Source of the DNA: Candidatus Helarchaeota archaeon
GTDB lineage: Archaea > Asgardarchaeota > Lokiarchaeia > Helarchaeales > HEL-GB-A
Length of the DNA: 64,000 nt
Assembly: GCA_013375455.1 (NCBI GenBank)
Contig: JABXJT010000008.1
Coordinates: 28,997-92,996 of the forward strand
Direction of reading: 5' to 3'
Shown: positions 16,991 through 26,164 of the stretch, one piece after another
How positions within the stretch are numbered: the first letter of the stretch is position 1
Layout of the letters: every line of letters begins with the position of its first letter
Made by a program: the position numbers and the translations under genes
Notes under the pieces: generated by a model
Seen by the model: only the letters and a program-made list of their open reading frames with translations
Database searches by the model: none
Told to the model about the DNA's origin: nothing

Positions 16991-18766
16991 ATGGAAAAAC
17001 AGGAGAAAAAGAATATCATCCGACCAAAACAAGTGCGCATTTATTTAAAATTAGCGTTGATTAGAAAAGTTAATCAGGTCATTTTAGGAACATCCCTATG
17101 CTTATTCGTTTCATTGGTAATCTTTTCAGCGATTTCCCATCCGACACTCATATTTTGGCCAGATATTTTATTAACGGTCATGTTTTGGTTGTTCTTAGGA
17201 TTTCTTTTTGCTTATTCCTTCACCGACGATCCAGTAAGGCTAATTAAACCAGGGATTCCGGTTGTTGGAAACGTTATTTTTATCGTCATGATTTATTTGC
17301 TCTCAATGTGGTATTATTTCAATTTTGCGAACATCTTACCAATTGCCTACGCAATATCCCTGATCCTATTCATTGCCTTATGCGTTGGGGCCGGAATCAC
17401 TTTAGTCGCCAACGCTTACAATTTAATCTTTCGGTTCAAATACAGAAAGCAGAATTTGAGCTTGTTTAAAGCGTATCGGAGTGGGAAAATAAAGACCGTT
17501 TTGATCATCGGGTTGCTATTACTGGGGATTCCCTTCGCGATCATGGCAATTCCTGGCGTCCTGCAAATCCCCATCACGATAGAACCGAAGAATTATCAAG
17601 CCGAAATCGCGTTTTGGGGAGGATATGGGAGAATTAATTCTACGATTGGCCAAGAATTAAACGAGCATGGAGCGACGGTTGTTTTTTGCTGTTTTGAAAA
17701 TGTCTCAGAACCTGGTCCTGGAAGAACGGCTTTTGTAAATACAATAACCGGTTATAACAATTCGTATCCTAATATGTCCATCTATTTAAGTGTCGTCGGG
17801 TACCCGGGCGCGTTCGTTTGGGATGGGAATACCCAGAATGTGATCGATTACGCAAAAGTGCTCATTTCCGTGATACAAGAGCAAAACCTCACGACCGTAA
17901 AAGGGCTGGCCTTCGATATTGAGGGCCCCTATGTTCATTTAATTCAGGATGTCGATGCCAGCCCAAATCGTGAGAGACACGATCAAGCGATGGACTTGTG
18001 GTACGATTTTTTCAACTGGACGGACTTCAATGCACCCGAAGTAGAACTCCTGGCAATTAATTACGTGGAATCGGCGGTTGACGTGTTTGATGGAGATTAT
18101 GATCTCCACTACATGAGGCGCTTTTCGTTCCTCGATCTGGACACGAACGCCTTGGATGAATATGCGCCTATGAGTTACAGGTGCTGGTATGGGGGGGAGC
18201 CGCCTTATGGAGGTACCACCGACGATCCCCTCATCGGGTACTTGGATGGGGGACCCTACTGGATCTACACGGAGCTGAGCCTGTTGGCCGAGGCGCTGGA
18301 TACTAAATTTGGAAATCACGACAAGATGGGAATCTATCTAGGCATCACGAATTGCACTTGTTACACCGCTGCGAGCCAGGGATTTGACAACCTGGTTCGA
18401 GATGCGCTCATCGCCAAGCATTTCGGAGTCAAACGGATCACCATCTTTCTCTTAACGACGGTAATAGAAAACGGATACTCCATGGGAGGGGTGTTCGATA
18501 GCTACGGAAGCGATTTTTTGGACCGATTCAACGATTCAATTAACGGGGCGGGTTCCACTCAGCCGTTTCAGATCTCGTATAAACCCAAGTTCAATATATT
18601 TTTAACTTTTGGTCACGTGGATTACTTCTGTTATGATACTTATGCGAGTTTGAATTCGTTTATCGGGATTATTTACGTTTGCCTCTTGTTCGTGGGAAAC
18701 GGCGTGGTTGCGTATTACGGGTGGAAAAGAATCAAAGCGAAAGTGGAAACGACTAAATCATTCTGA
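16991..18766 (+). CDS. membrane-tethered TIM-barrel (glycoside-hydrolase-like) protein
   Basis: 591 aa. Five hydrophobic helices occupy residues of about 15-200, followed by an extracytoplasmic domain of about 350 residues and a last helix (about 555-577). The domain reads as a beta/alpha barrel: QAEIAFWGGYGRINST, VVFCCFENVS, MSIYLSVVGYPG, VKGLAFDIEGPYVH, ELLAINYVESAVDV, YAPMSYRCWYGG and KMGIYLGITNCTCY. LAFDIEG is in the position of the acidic DxE motif of GH18-like hydrolases. A sugar-active or sugar-binding role is inferred. Part of the gene is clearly richer in GC than its neighbours. Confidence 0.6.
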   Translation: MEKQEKKNIIRPKQVRIYLKLALIRKVNQVILGTSLCLFVSLVIFSAISHPTLIFWPDILLTVMFWLFLGFLFAYSFTDDPVRLIKPGIPVVGNVIFIVMIYLLSMWYYFNFANILPIAYAISLILFIALCVGAGITLVANAYNLIFRFKYRKQNLSLFKAYRSGKIKTVLIIGLLLLGIPFAIMAIPGVLQIPITIEPKNYQAEIAFWGGYGRINSTIGQELNEHGATVVFCCFENVSEPGPGRTAFVNTITGYNNSYPNMSIYLSVVGYPGAFVWDGNTQNVIDYAKVLISVIQEQNLTTVKGLAFDIEGPYVHLIQDVDASPNRERHDQAMDLWYDFFNWTDFNAPEVELLAINYVESAVDVFDGDYDLHYMRRFSFLDLDTNALDEYAPMSYRCWYGGEPPYGGTTDDPLIGYLDGGPYWIYTELSLLAEALDTKFGNHDKMGIYLGITNCTCYTAASQGFDNLVRDALIAKHFGVKRITIFLLTTVIENGYSMGGVFDSYGSDFLDRFNDSINGAGSTQPFQISYKPKFNIFLTFGHVDYFCYDTYASLNSFIGIIYVCLLFVGNGVVAYYGWKRIKAKVETTKSF

Positions 18767-18837
18767 ATTTAACTTTCTTTTTTATTACATTTGAGGTGGG
18801 CGGATAAGAATGCTAAAAACCAAGATCATAAAGTTAA

Positions 18838-18863
18838 TATTTACTCTTGTAAATAATATTTAC
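18838..18863. promoter_or_regulatory. three-half-site operator upstream of vapBC
   Basis: TATTTAC (18838-18844), GTAAATA (18849-18855) and TATTTAC (18857-18863) form two overlapping inverted repeats with spacers of 4 and 1 nt, 22 nt upstream of the antitoxin start. Ribbon-helix-helix antitoxins bind paired palindromic half-sites to repress their own operon. Confidence 0.6.
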
Positions 18864-18884
18864 TAATGTATAGAAAAATTACAG

Positions 18885-19166
18885 GTGGTTGTTATTAAAC
18901 ACGATTCAGTCGTTTTACCTGCAATTAGAATTTCAAAGAAACTATGGAAATACTTAGAGAAATTGATGCAAAAGAAAATGTTTACTAATAAAAGTGAAAT
19001 GATAAAAGAAGCATTGAGAGAATACGTAGAAAATCATCAAGAGGAAGTTAAAGAAACTACATTTAATATTGTTGATTCAAGATTAATTTTAGAAAATGAA
19101 AGAATTTTAGAGAAAGCACGGGAAGATGAATTACTTGAATGGGCAGAGAAAATACGCACTGGATAG
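18885..19166 (+). CDS. vapB: VapB-like ribbon-helix-helix antitoxin
   Basis: 93 aa, GTG start. Residues of about 7-50 fit the CopG/Arc ribbon-helix-helix fold: an N-terminal beta strand (SVVLPAIRISKKLWKYLEKL), then NKSEMIKEALREYVENH. The acidic C-terminal half (about 55-93) would wrap the toxin. It overlaps the toxin frame by 41 nt, as usual for translationally coupled modules. The codon use is extremely A-rich compared with the flanking genes, a sign of mobility. Likely represses its own promoter through the TATTTAC half-sites upstream. Confidence 0.78.
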   Translation: MVVIKHDSVVLPAIRISKKLWKYLEKLMQKKMFTNKSEMIKEALREYVENHQEEVKETTFNIVDSRLILENERILEKAREDELLEWAEKIRTG

Positions 19167-19539
19167 TAGCATTTTAATCCAAAAATATTACGTAAAGGAT
19201 CAACTAACTCAATCAATAATCCAAAATGGAGTAACTAATTTAGTAGCATTATCGGAATGTTATTACATCATATGTCGAAAAGAAAATAACAAAGCAGCAT
19301 TAAATTACATCGACGAATTAGTTAAAACAGTAAAAATTATACCCACAGAACAAATAATAAAAATAGCAGGGCAGTTTAAATGTAAATATCCCATCGCATT
19401 AGCTGATTGTTGGACATTAGCAACTGCTTTTGCTCTCAAAATTAATGCGATTTTCGCCTTTAAAGAAAAAGAATTAGTAAAAAATTATGATGATTTATCA
19501 AAGGAAGTCAAAATTGATTTTTTTGAAGATTTATCCTGA
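19126..19539 (+). CDS. vapC: VapC-like PIN-domain ribonuclease toxin
   Basis: Up to 137 aa; the start may be the ATG at 19126 or the in-frame TTG at 19135. PIN-domain acidic residues are in place: D in KYALDSSILI, E in VALSECYYII, and D in PIALADCWTLATAFAL, followed by NAIFAFKEKELVK. PIN toxins use Mg2+ or Mn2+ to cut RNA, often tRNA. It is coupled to the antitoxin. The PIALAD signature is strong evidence for the VapC family. Confidence 0.82.
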   Translation: MNYLNGQRKYALDSSILIQKYYVKDQLTQSIIQNGVTNLVALSECYYIICRKENNKAALNYIDELVKTVKIIPTEQIIKIAGQFKCKYPIALADCWTLATAFALKINAIFAFKEKELVKNYDDLSKEVKIDFFEDLS

Positions 19540-19544
19540 TGATC

Positions 19545-20093
19545 TTAACTCATTTTCTTCTTTTTGAGCCAAGTTAATGGATATCCGTGAAGACCGAGAA
19601 GGTGCCCGACTTCGTGGACAGTGCCAAATTGGATGAGATCTGTTGGAAGGTGCCCGTTCAAAGTCGTGACAAAGCAAATGCCGTCAAGGAGATACGTAAT
19701 TCCCAGAATTGGAAAGACTGTGTGAAGAACCCGAGAGATAAGGAGACCAGTGGGGGCTAGCCAGTGATTAGTAACGACCATTATGGCAGAAGTTTTTTCC
19801 TGTGGGATTGCTTTCTTCAACTTGCGCGTCATTCGCGAGGTATTTAGGAATCGTCCCCGAATTGCTTTTCGATAATCGATCTTTTCACTAAGGAGTTCGA
19901 TTTCAATCTCGAATTCATCAATGATTAGTCCTGAAATCATTTGAAGAATGTCATCTTCCACCGCATCAAGTGTAATAAGATGAATTTTCTTCAAATCGGG
20001 ATTATAGGCCAGTTTTAACCCCGTAACAACCCTGAACAAGCGTAAGAGGGCCCATTCATTCAGGTTGTATAGGTTTCGAGTTAGTCTTTCCAT
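19545..20093 (-). CDS. archaemetzincin-like metalloprotease lacking the C-terminal Cys zinc site
   Basis: 182 aa, near the normal length of archaeal AmzA. TVHEVGHLLGLHG carries the metzincin HExxHxxGxxH site (H160, E161, H164, H170). Upstream, ILGITYLLDGICFVTTLNG resembles the strand that lines the active-site cleft. Archaemetzincins normally continue HC(x4)CxM with a second zinc and the Met-turn; here the protein runs YPLTWLKKKKMS to its stop, so these Cys are missing. Activity is therefore uncertain. It is convergent with vapC, 5 nt away. Confidence 0.75.
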   Translation of the reverse strand: MERLTRNLYNLNEWALLRLFRVVTGLKLAYNPDLKKIHLITLDAVEDDILQMISGLIIDEFEIEIELLSEKIDYRKAIRGRFLNTSRMTRKLKKAIPQEKTSAIMVVTNHWLAPTGLLISRVLHTVFPILGITYLLDGICFVTTLNGHLPTDLIQFGTVHEVGHLLGLHGYPLTWLKKKKMS

Positions 20094-20231
20094 AACTCAC
20101 ATAATGAAAAATAATCTTAGGATAAAAAATTTGGGCATATTATCACGATTTTAGCAATTTTTTCCTATATTTTGAAAAGGTTTGGAATTTTAAAGAAATT
20201 TGGTAATTATAGAATTTTAAGAGGTAATGAT

Positions 20232-21083
20232 ATGGGATTAGTCCGGAAAATTAAGAGAATTTCAAAAAGTTGGTCAACCATGGAAGGTGCAGGCGTGCGA
20301 TTAAAGCGGGTTTTGGGGCAGCAAGATGTTTCCTTGATAGATCCGTTTCTATTGCTGGATGATTTTCATTCTAATAATCCGAATGACTATATTGCTGGCT
20401 TTCCCTGGCATCCGCATCGCGGCATCGAAACCATCACTTACATGCTTCATGGGAAAGTCGAACATGGGGACAGCATGGGTAATGGAGGTGTCATCGAGGC
20501 AGGAGATTGTCAATGGATGACAGCAGGCTCTGGCATCATCCATCAAGAAATGCCTAAGTTTGAGAACGATGATACACTATTATGGGGCTTTCAACTCTGG
20601 GCAAACCTCCCGGCATCGCATAAGATGATGGATCCAAGGTATCGGGACGTGACTAAAGACCAAATACCGGAAGTCACGCTCGAAAATGGAGCGACGCTAA
20701 AAATAATTTGTGGGAAAGTGAATGGGACAAAGGGACCGGTGCAGGATATTGTCACGGAGCCAGAGTATTTAGATATCACGATCCCTCCAAGCTCGGAATT
20801 CACGCATCCCGTGAAGCGCGGGCATATCGCCTTTGCGTACGTAATAGAGGGAGAGGGATATTTCGAGGCAGATGGTAAGCCGGTCAGTACAGAACATCTC
20901 GTTATCTTTGAAGATGGGGATGAGGTTAGAATTACTGCCACAGAGAAAGGCGTTCGGTTTCTCTTGATTTCAGGCAAACCTCTCAAAGAACCGGTTGCGT
21001 GGTATGGCCCAATTGTCATGAATACCGAAGAAGAGTTAAGGTTGGCTTTTGAGGAATATCGAAAAGGGACATTCATCAAGTAA
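20232..21083 (+). CDS. pirin-family bicupin protein
   Basis: 283 aa from the ATG at 20232, which follows GAGGT by 6 nt; an upstream TTG in frame at 20172 is less likely. Cupin 1 contains the pirin signature FPWHPHRGIETITYML, HGDSMGNGGVIEAGDCQWMTAG and IIHQE, with the His/His/His/Glu metal ligands. The second cupin ends in ISGKPLKEPVAWYGPIVMN, the typical pirin C-terminal motif. Family members bind Fe or similar metals; some are quercetinases and others redox-sensitive regulators. The role here is open. A T-run follows the gene. Confidence 0.9.
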   Translation: MGLVRKIKRISKSWSTMEGAGVRLKRVLGQQDVSLIDPFLLLDDFHSNNPNDYIAGFPWHPHRGIETITYMLHGKVEHGDSMGNGGVIEAGDCQWMTAGSGIIHQEMPKFENDDTLLWGFQLWANLPASHKMMDPRYRDVTKDQIPEVTLENGATLKIICGKVNGTKGPVQDIVTEPEYLDITIPPSSEFTHPVKRGHIAFAYVIEGEGYFEADGKPVSTEHLVIFEDGDEVRITATEKGVRFLLISGKPLKEPVAWYGPIVMNTEEELRLAFEEYRKGTFIK

Positions 21084-21090
21084 AGGTTAG

Positions 21091-21099
21091 TTTTTTTTT
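21091..21099 (+). terminator. poly-T terminator after the pirin gene
   Basis: A run of nine T starts 8 nt after the stop, followed by AT-rich sequence. Typical archaeal intrinsic terminator pattern. Confidence 0.5.
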
Positions 21100-21244
21100 C
21101 CATAATTTTTGTTTTATAGATGAATTGAATTTACAAATTCCTTTCATCGACCTAAAAAAATATTAAAACTACAAATATGATAATTTTACATGATTCACTT
21201 ACGAATTATTTTTTTTCATATGATGTATTGGGGCTGAAGAAAGA

Positions 21245-24200
21245 ATGAGAAATCGTTATACCTGTATATTGACGGTAATTTTAGTTCTGGTTATAATTTT
21301 TACTTGTACATTAAATTCGCAGAATATCGAAAATAGATGGAAGATGGAAAATCAAGATGTGTGCATACATGCGGGATCTGCGCCGCCAATGAGTCTACTG
21401 AAAGTGTTCTATCCAGCTTCAAATTTAGCTTCTCAAGATCCCGCTCTAGTCGTGGATGATGATCAGAACATCCACGTAGTATGGCAAGATTCTTTCATCA
21501 ATGATCCCCCAAAGCATATTTTTTATAAGAATTACACGGCGGCTACGGGGAGATGGAGTGCGACCCTATGGATTTCCACGGAATCAACCTCAATTGCGGA
21601 GGACCCAGCACTGGCGGTAGATGGGGATGGGAATGTTCACATTGTTTGGCAGGACAATTCATTGTTAGACGGTTCTAATGATTATGATATTTTCTACAAG
21701 AATTATACGGCGGCCACGGGCACGTGGAGCACGACCTTCGTGGTTTCCACGGAATCAACTTCCACCTCGTACCATCCCTCACTTAGGGAGGAAAATGGGA
21801 CTCTCCACCTCGTATGGGAGGACCAGACACCTTTAGATGGACCAGGTTCCGATTGGGACATTTTTTACAAGAATTACACGGTAGCTACTGGCACTTGGAG
21901 TAATACTACTATAATTTCCACGGAATCAACCAGCTGGTCTATTTCAGCTTCTCTTGAAGTAGAGCAAAATGGGAACATACACATCGCATGGCAGGATAGC
22001 ACAGCTTTAGATGGAAATACCGATTATGATATATTCTACAAGAATTACACGGCGGCTACGGGCACATGGAGCAATACCACGGTGATTTCTACAGAATCAA
22101 GCTCAGGAGCTCGGAATCCAGCGCTTGTAGTGGGGGCAGATGGGACCATCCATGTCGCATGGGATGATGTGACAAATTATGATGGAGCTGGTACCGATTG
22201 GGATATTTTTTACAAGAATTATACGGTAGCTACTGACACGTGGGGCACGACGCAAGTGATTTCTACGGCATCAACTGGGCCAGCTGAGCATCCAGCGCTT
22301 GCAGTGGGGGCAAATGGGACCATCCATCTCGTATGGGATGATGGAACTGGTGGAAATCCGAGTATTCTTCACCAGAATTACACCGCGGCTACCGGCACCT
22401 GGAGTAATGTAACGGTGATCTCCACGGAATCAAGCTGGGTTTCTGAGAAACCAACGCTTGCAGCGGATGAAAGTGGGAACTTGCATGTTGCATGGGAGGA
22501 TCAGCATCCTTATGAGGACGCAGGGACGGATAAGGATATTTTTTACAAAATGCTGATTTATAATAACCTACTCCCAGCAATCAATACACCATCCGATTTT
22601 TATGCGGAACTGGAAGATGATGCAATTGTATGGACAATTCTAGATAATACGGTCAGGAACACGTCTTATGTAATTACCCGGAATAACCAATCCTTTAGAG
22701 AAGGAACATGGAGGTCTAGTGAAGACATAATAATAAATATTGATGAATTAGAAATTGGCACGTGGAATTATACGATTGTTGTGGATGACGGGATAGGTGG
22801 AATTGTAGAAGACGAGGTTTTCGTGGTTACGCCATTATTTGGGATGAATTCCGAATGGGTCTCATCGGAATCTACCGTAGAATCTAGATCGCCAGATCTT
22901 GGAATAGATGGAACTGGAAATATCAACATCGTTTGGGTCGATCGGGCAAATCTTGGGGGTAAAGATTATTTGGATGATTTTGATGTTTTTTACAAGAATC
23001 TCCCAATAACTTCAGGCCAATGGAGCAACACTACTGTAATCTTCCCGGAATCAAATTACACATTCACTTCTGGACCAGCCCTTGCGGTGGACAGCCTTGG
23101 AAATAGTCATATTGTCTGGTATGATGGTACAAATTACAGCGGTGCAGGAACGGATTTAGATATTTTTTATATTAATTATACGGTAGCTACTGGCATGTGG
23201 AGTAACCTCACCATTGTTTCTACAGAATCTATTTCCTCCTCTTTTACTCCAGCTATTGCGGTGGATAGTGATGGGAATGTCCATGTCGCATGGCAAGACC
23301 AAACAAATCTTTCTGGGGCGAGTACAGACTGGGACATTTTTTATAAGAATTACAACGCAACCACTGGTATATGGAGCAATACTACTGTGGTTTCCACGGC
23401 ATATGCGGAACCAGTATGGGAACCTTTTGTGCATTCAGAACAGCCATCTATAGCAGTAGATCAAATTGGGAATGTTCATCTCGCCTGGCGGGATAAATCC
23501 AATTATAGCGGTTCCGATTATGATTATGATATATTTTACAGGAACCTCACCGTTTCTACGGGCACATGGAGTAATTTCACAGTTATCTCTACTGAATCTA
23601 CCGAAGAGTCAGCTACACCCTCTCTTGCAGTAGATGGCTTTGGTAATATCTATATTGCCTGGCGGGATAAGATTAACTTTCTTGCAGATACAGACATTTT
23701 CTTCAGGAATTATACTGCCTCTACTGGTGTGTGGAGCAATACAACCATGCTTACCCCAGATTCAATTACCGACTCTCGGAGTCCATCTCTCGCAGTGGAG
23801 GCAAATGGGAATATCCATATTGCGTGGGAAGAGAGGACTAATTACGGTGATGGGGATTGGGATATGGATATTGTCTATCAGGAATGGAGACCTTCCATGG
23901 GACGATGGAGCCCGACTACTATAGTATCTAGGGAATCAACAACTGACAGTGGAGATCCATCACTAGCAGTTGATAGCGATGGGAATGTCCATATTGCATG
24001 GCAAGAAAATATCCAGCAGGTCGCAGATAGAAGTATTTTTTATAAAACAGTTCTCTACAAGAACTCCCCACCTGTAATAACAAGTCCCTCCAATCCATAT
24101 TATGAATTAGGGTCTTTGGGAAATTCGCTTAACTGGTTTATTGCCGATATCGGCGTGCATTCCCCGACTTACATCATTCGCAGAAACGGGACGTTGGTTG

Positions 24201-25792
24201 CGGATAGTACTTGGACAGCTAATGATAATATCACCTATGATTCAGATGGATTAGGTGTGGGGATATGGAATTTCACCTTGACCGTAGATGATGGCCTGTA
24301 TGGAATTACCTACGATGACGTGATTGTGACAGTGAATGATCGCCCGATAGTTTCCCAACCCGTTGATTTGACGTATCAGAACGGGACCATGGAATATTTG
24401 AATCCTTTAATTGAGTGGATTATCACGGATAGCTTTCTCAACAGTTCAGCTGCCTATACGATAATTCGGAATGGCACGGAAATCGAAAATGGAACGTGGT
24501 CGTCTGAGATCAACGAGAATATCATTAATACAAGTTTAGATACGTTAGGTATTGGATATTGGTATTATACGATCACAATTGATGATGGCATTACTGGGTT
24601 TAACTGGAGTTTAAACGACACGGTTCTTGTCACAGTTAATGATCCGGTTGCTGTAACGACACCAAGTGATTTGGTTTATCAGTTTGGTGCCACGAACCAA
24701 ACGATCAGCTGGATCATCACGGACCTCGTTTCTCCAGACCCGACATATATCATTACACGGGGTGGTGCGCTCGTTGCGAGTGGGAACTGGAGTGCGGACG
24801 TGCCAATCACCATTGATGTGAGTGCACTAGGTGTTGGAACCCACTATTATAAAATAATATTATATGATGGCGCAGGCGCCACAATTTCTGATGAAGTTAT
24901 GGTCAAAGTCAATCCTGAGCCACTCCAACTCTGGCCTTATATCGTGATAGTAATTGCGATTGCTGTTACAGCTGGCTTGCTATACTATCTCCGCCGGGAA
25001 GGGCTCATCGGGAGAAAACCCCCAATTAACGTGTTTGTCAGTCATGCCATGGCTGATTATGAAAAATATAAAGTAGGAGAGCTTGCTTCCAATTTAGAGA
25101 GTAAAAAGCAGGTAAAGCAGGGCTTCATCTGTGAGCAAGATATGAAGGCGAATATCGATGAGTGGATGGAGCAAACGGTTCCCCTCTCTCATGTTTTTGT
25201 TTTTATCGCTACCAAAAATTCGATCAAATCCAGGGATTGCAAGCGAGAGATTAAACTGGCTCGGGAGAATGACATTTTCATCGTACCCCTCAAATCGGAA
25301 GAACTAAAGTGGGAGCAGTTAGCTAAGCTGGATATGCACCGCGAATTTGGCTTCGACTATACGTATGAGAATTTTGACGAGATCGTGCAAAATCTATCTG
25401 AATATCTTGACAAATTAAAAATAGACCTGGATAAAATGCATGTACAATTAAAGAAATCGTCAATCTTATTTATGCCTGCGCTTGAAACGGAATTAAACCT
25501 TAGTGAAATTCAAATGCGACGGCTGATCAAAATCCTTATCAAAAACGGGGATGTTTTAGGCGTCTGGAGTACTGACAATAAAAACTTTCTGAAGGATAAA
25601 GAGGTCTTACGTCGAATCAACGCCTATAATATCACGCCAACTCAATCCAATTTTGAGAAACTCATGGAACTTATTGGCATTTCTGAGGAATCTCGAGCCA
25701 CCCTTCAGACTATCTTGATAAAAAAATTGAAGAAGGATCTTGAGCAAACTCCTGCCTCAAAAGAGAAACTTCCTGCGGCACCAAAAAGATAG
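21245..25792 (+). CDS. Toll-receptor-like protein: repeated ectodomain, one TM helix, TIR domain, winged helix
   Basis: 1515 aa. Signal peptide (about residues 7-25). Ectodomain: two blocks of 55-60-residue BNR-like repeats (SLAVDxxGNxHIAWxD ... DIFYKNYT ... TGTWSNTTVISTEST), about 12-13 in all, plus four Ig/cadherin-like modules of about 90 residues (one at about 440-530, three at about 940-1225), all rich in N-glycosylation sequons. One TM helix at about 1229-1250, then basic residues. TIR domain at about 1260-1390: INVFVSHAMADYEKYK, HVFVFIATKNS, SRDCKREIKLA with Glu1335 at the catalytic NADase position, IFIVPL. Residues 1400-1460 look like a winged helix (LNLSEIQMRRLIKILIKNGD). Ligand and signalling output are unknown. 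Confidence 0.85.
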   Translation: MRNRYTCILTVILVLVIIFTCTLNSQNIENRWKMENQDVCIHAGSAPPMSLLKVFYPASNLASQDPALVVDDDQNIHVVWQDSFINDPPKHIFYKNYTAATGRWSATLWISTESTSIAEDPALAVDGDGNVHIVWQDNSLLDGSNDYDIFYKNYTAATGTWSTTFVVSTESTSTSYHPSLREENGTLHLVWEDQTPLDGPGSDWDIFYKNYTVATGTWSNTTIISTESTSWSISASLEVEQNGNIHIAWQDSTALDGNTDYDIFYKNYTAATGTWSNTTVISTESSSGARNPALVVGADGTIHVAWDDVTNYDGAGTDWDIFYKNYTVATDTWGTTQVISTASTGPAEHPALAVGANGTIHLVWDDGTGGNPSILHQNYTAATGTWSNVTVISTESSWVSEKPTLAADESGNLHVAWEDQHPYEDAGTDKDIFYKMLIYNNLLPAINTPSDFYAELEDDAIVWTILDNTVRNTSYVITRNNQSFREGTWRSSEDIIINIDELEIGTWNYTIVVDDGIGGIVEDEVFVVTPLFGMNSEWVSSESTVESRSPDLGIDGTGNINIVWVDRANLGGKDYLDDFDVFYKNLPITSGQWSNTTVIFPESNYTFTSGPALAVDSLGNSHIVWYDGTNYSGAGTDLDIFYINYTVATGMWSNLTIVSTESISSSFTPAIAVDSDGNVHVAWQDQTNLSGASTDWDIFYKNYNATTGIWSNTTVVSTAYAEPVWEPFVHSEQPSIAVDQIGNVHLAWRDKSNYSGSDYDYDIFYRNLTVSTGTWSNFTVISTESTEESATPSLAVDGFGNIYIAWRDKINFLADTDIFFRNYTASTGVWSNTTMLTPDSITDSRSPSLAVEANGNIHIAWEERTNYGDGDWDMDIVYQEWRPSMGRWSPTTIVSRESTTDSGDPSLAVDSDGNVHIAWQENIQQVADRSIFYKTVLYKNSPPVITSPSNPYYELGSLGNSLNWFIADIGVHSPTYIIRRNGTLVADSTWTANDNITYDSDGLGVGIWNFTLTVDDGLYGITYDDVIVTVNDRPIVSQPVDLTYQNGTMEYLNPLIEWIITDSFLNSSAAYTIIRNGTEIENGTWSSEINENIINTSLDTLGIGYWYYTITIDDGITGFNWSLNDTVLVTVNDPVAVTTPSDLVYQFGATNQTISWIITDLVSPDPTYIITRGGALVASGNWSADVPITIDVSALGVGTHYYKIILYDGAGATISDEVMVKVNPEPLQLWPYIVIVIAIAVTAGLLYYLRREGLIGRKPPINVFVSHAMADYEKYKVGELASNLESKKQVKQGFICEQDMKANIDEWMEQTVPLSHVFVFIATKNSIKSRDCKREIKLARENDIFIVPLKSEELKWEQLAKLDMHREFGFDYTYENFDEIVQNLSEYLDKLKIDLDKMHVQLKKSSILFMPALETELNLSEIQMRRLIKILIKNGDVLGVWSTDNKNFLKDKEVLRRINAYNITPTQSNFEKLMELIGISEESRATLQTILIKKLKKDLEQTPASKEKLPAAPKR

Positions 25793-25831
25793 AATTTAAT
25801 ACCCACATTAATGCAATGCTCCCCAGATGGA

Positions 25832-26164
25832 TTACTCGGGCAGACCATTGAAAATCTGTTTCATAGTTTTTCGATAAGCTTGAAATGCAGCACGTCCTTT
25901 CTCAGTGAGATGGAGCATCGTGTGGGGCTTTCTGAAGACAAATTCCTTTTCAACGTCGATATATTTAGCGGCTTCGAGTTTACTCATATGGGAGGAGAGA
26001 TTACCAAAAGTTAATCCAGTTTGGCGCATTATGAATAGAAAGTCAGCGCTTTCCACCACGTATAAGAGTGCCATGATCTTCAAGCGAGCGGGCTCATGGA
26101 TGAGTTTATCGATTTCTGTAATAGAATCTTTTTTTTCATTAGGGGGGGCTTTATTGGGGGGCAT
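25832..26164 (-). CDS. winged-helix transcriptional regulator
   Basis: 110 aa. HTH_34/ArsR-like winged helix: IHEPARLKIMALLYVVESAD (helix 1), FLFIMRQTGLTFGNLSSHMS KLEAAKYI (recognition region; in the protein without a gap), then a wing with VEKEFVFRKPHTMLHLTEKG and a C-terminal dimerisation helix AAFQAYRKTMKQIF. It overlaps the upstream membrane-protein gene by 14 nt, so both are translated from one mRNA. A palindromic site at their promoter (26842-26886) suggests autoregulation. A decayed paralogue lies at 26918-27085. It lies 40 nt from the end of the TIR receptor gene, convergent with it. Confidence 0.85.
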   Translation of the reverse strand: MPPNKAPPNEKKDSITEIDKLIHEPARLKIMALLYVVESADFLFIMRQTGLTFGNLSSHMSKLEAAKYIDVEKEFVFRKPHTMLHLTEKGRAAFQAYRKTMKQIFNGLPE

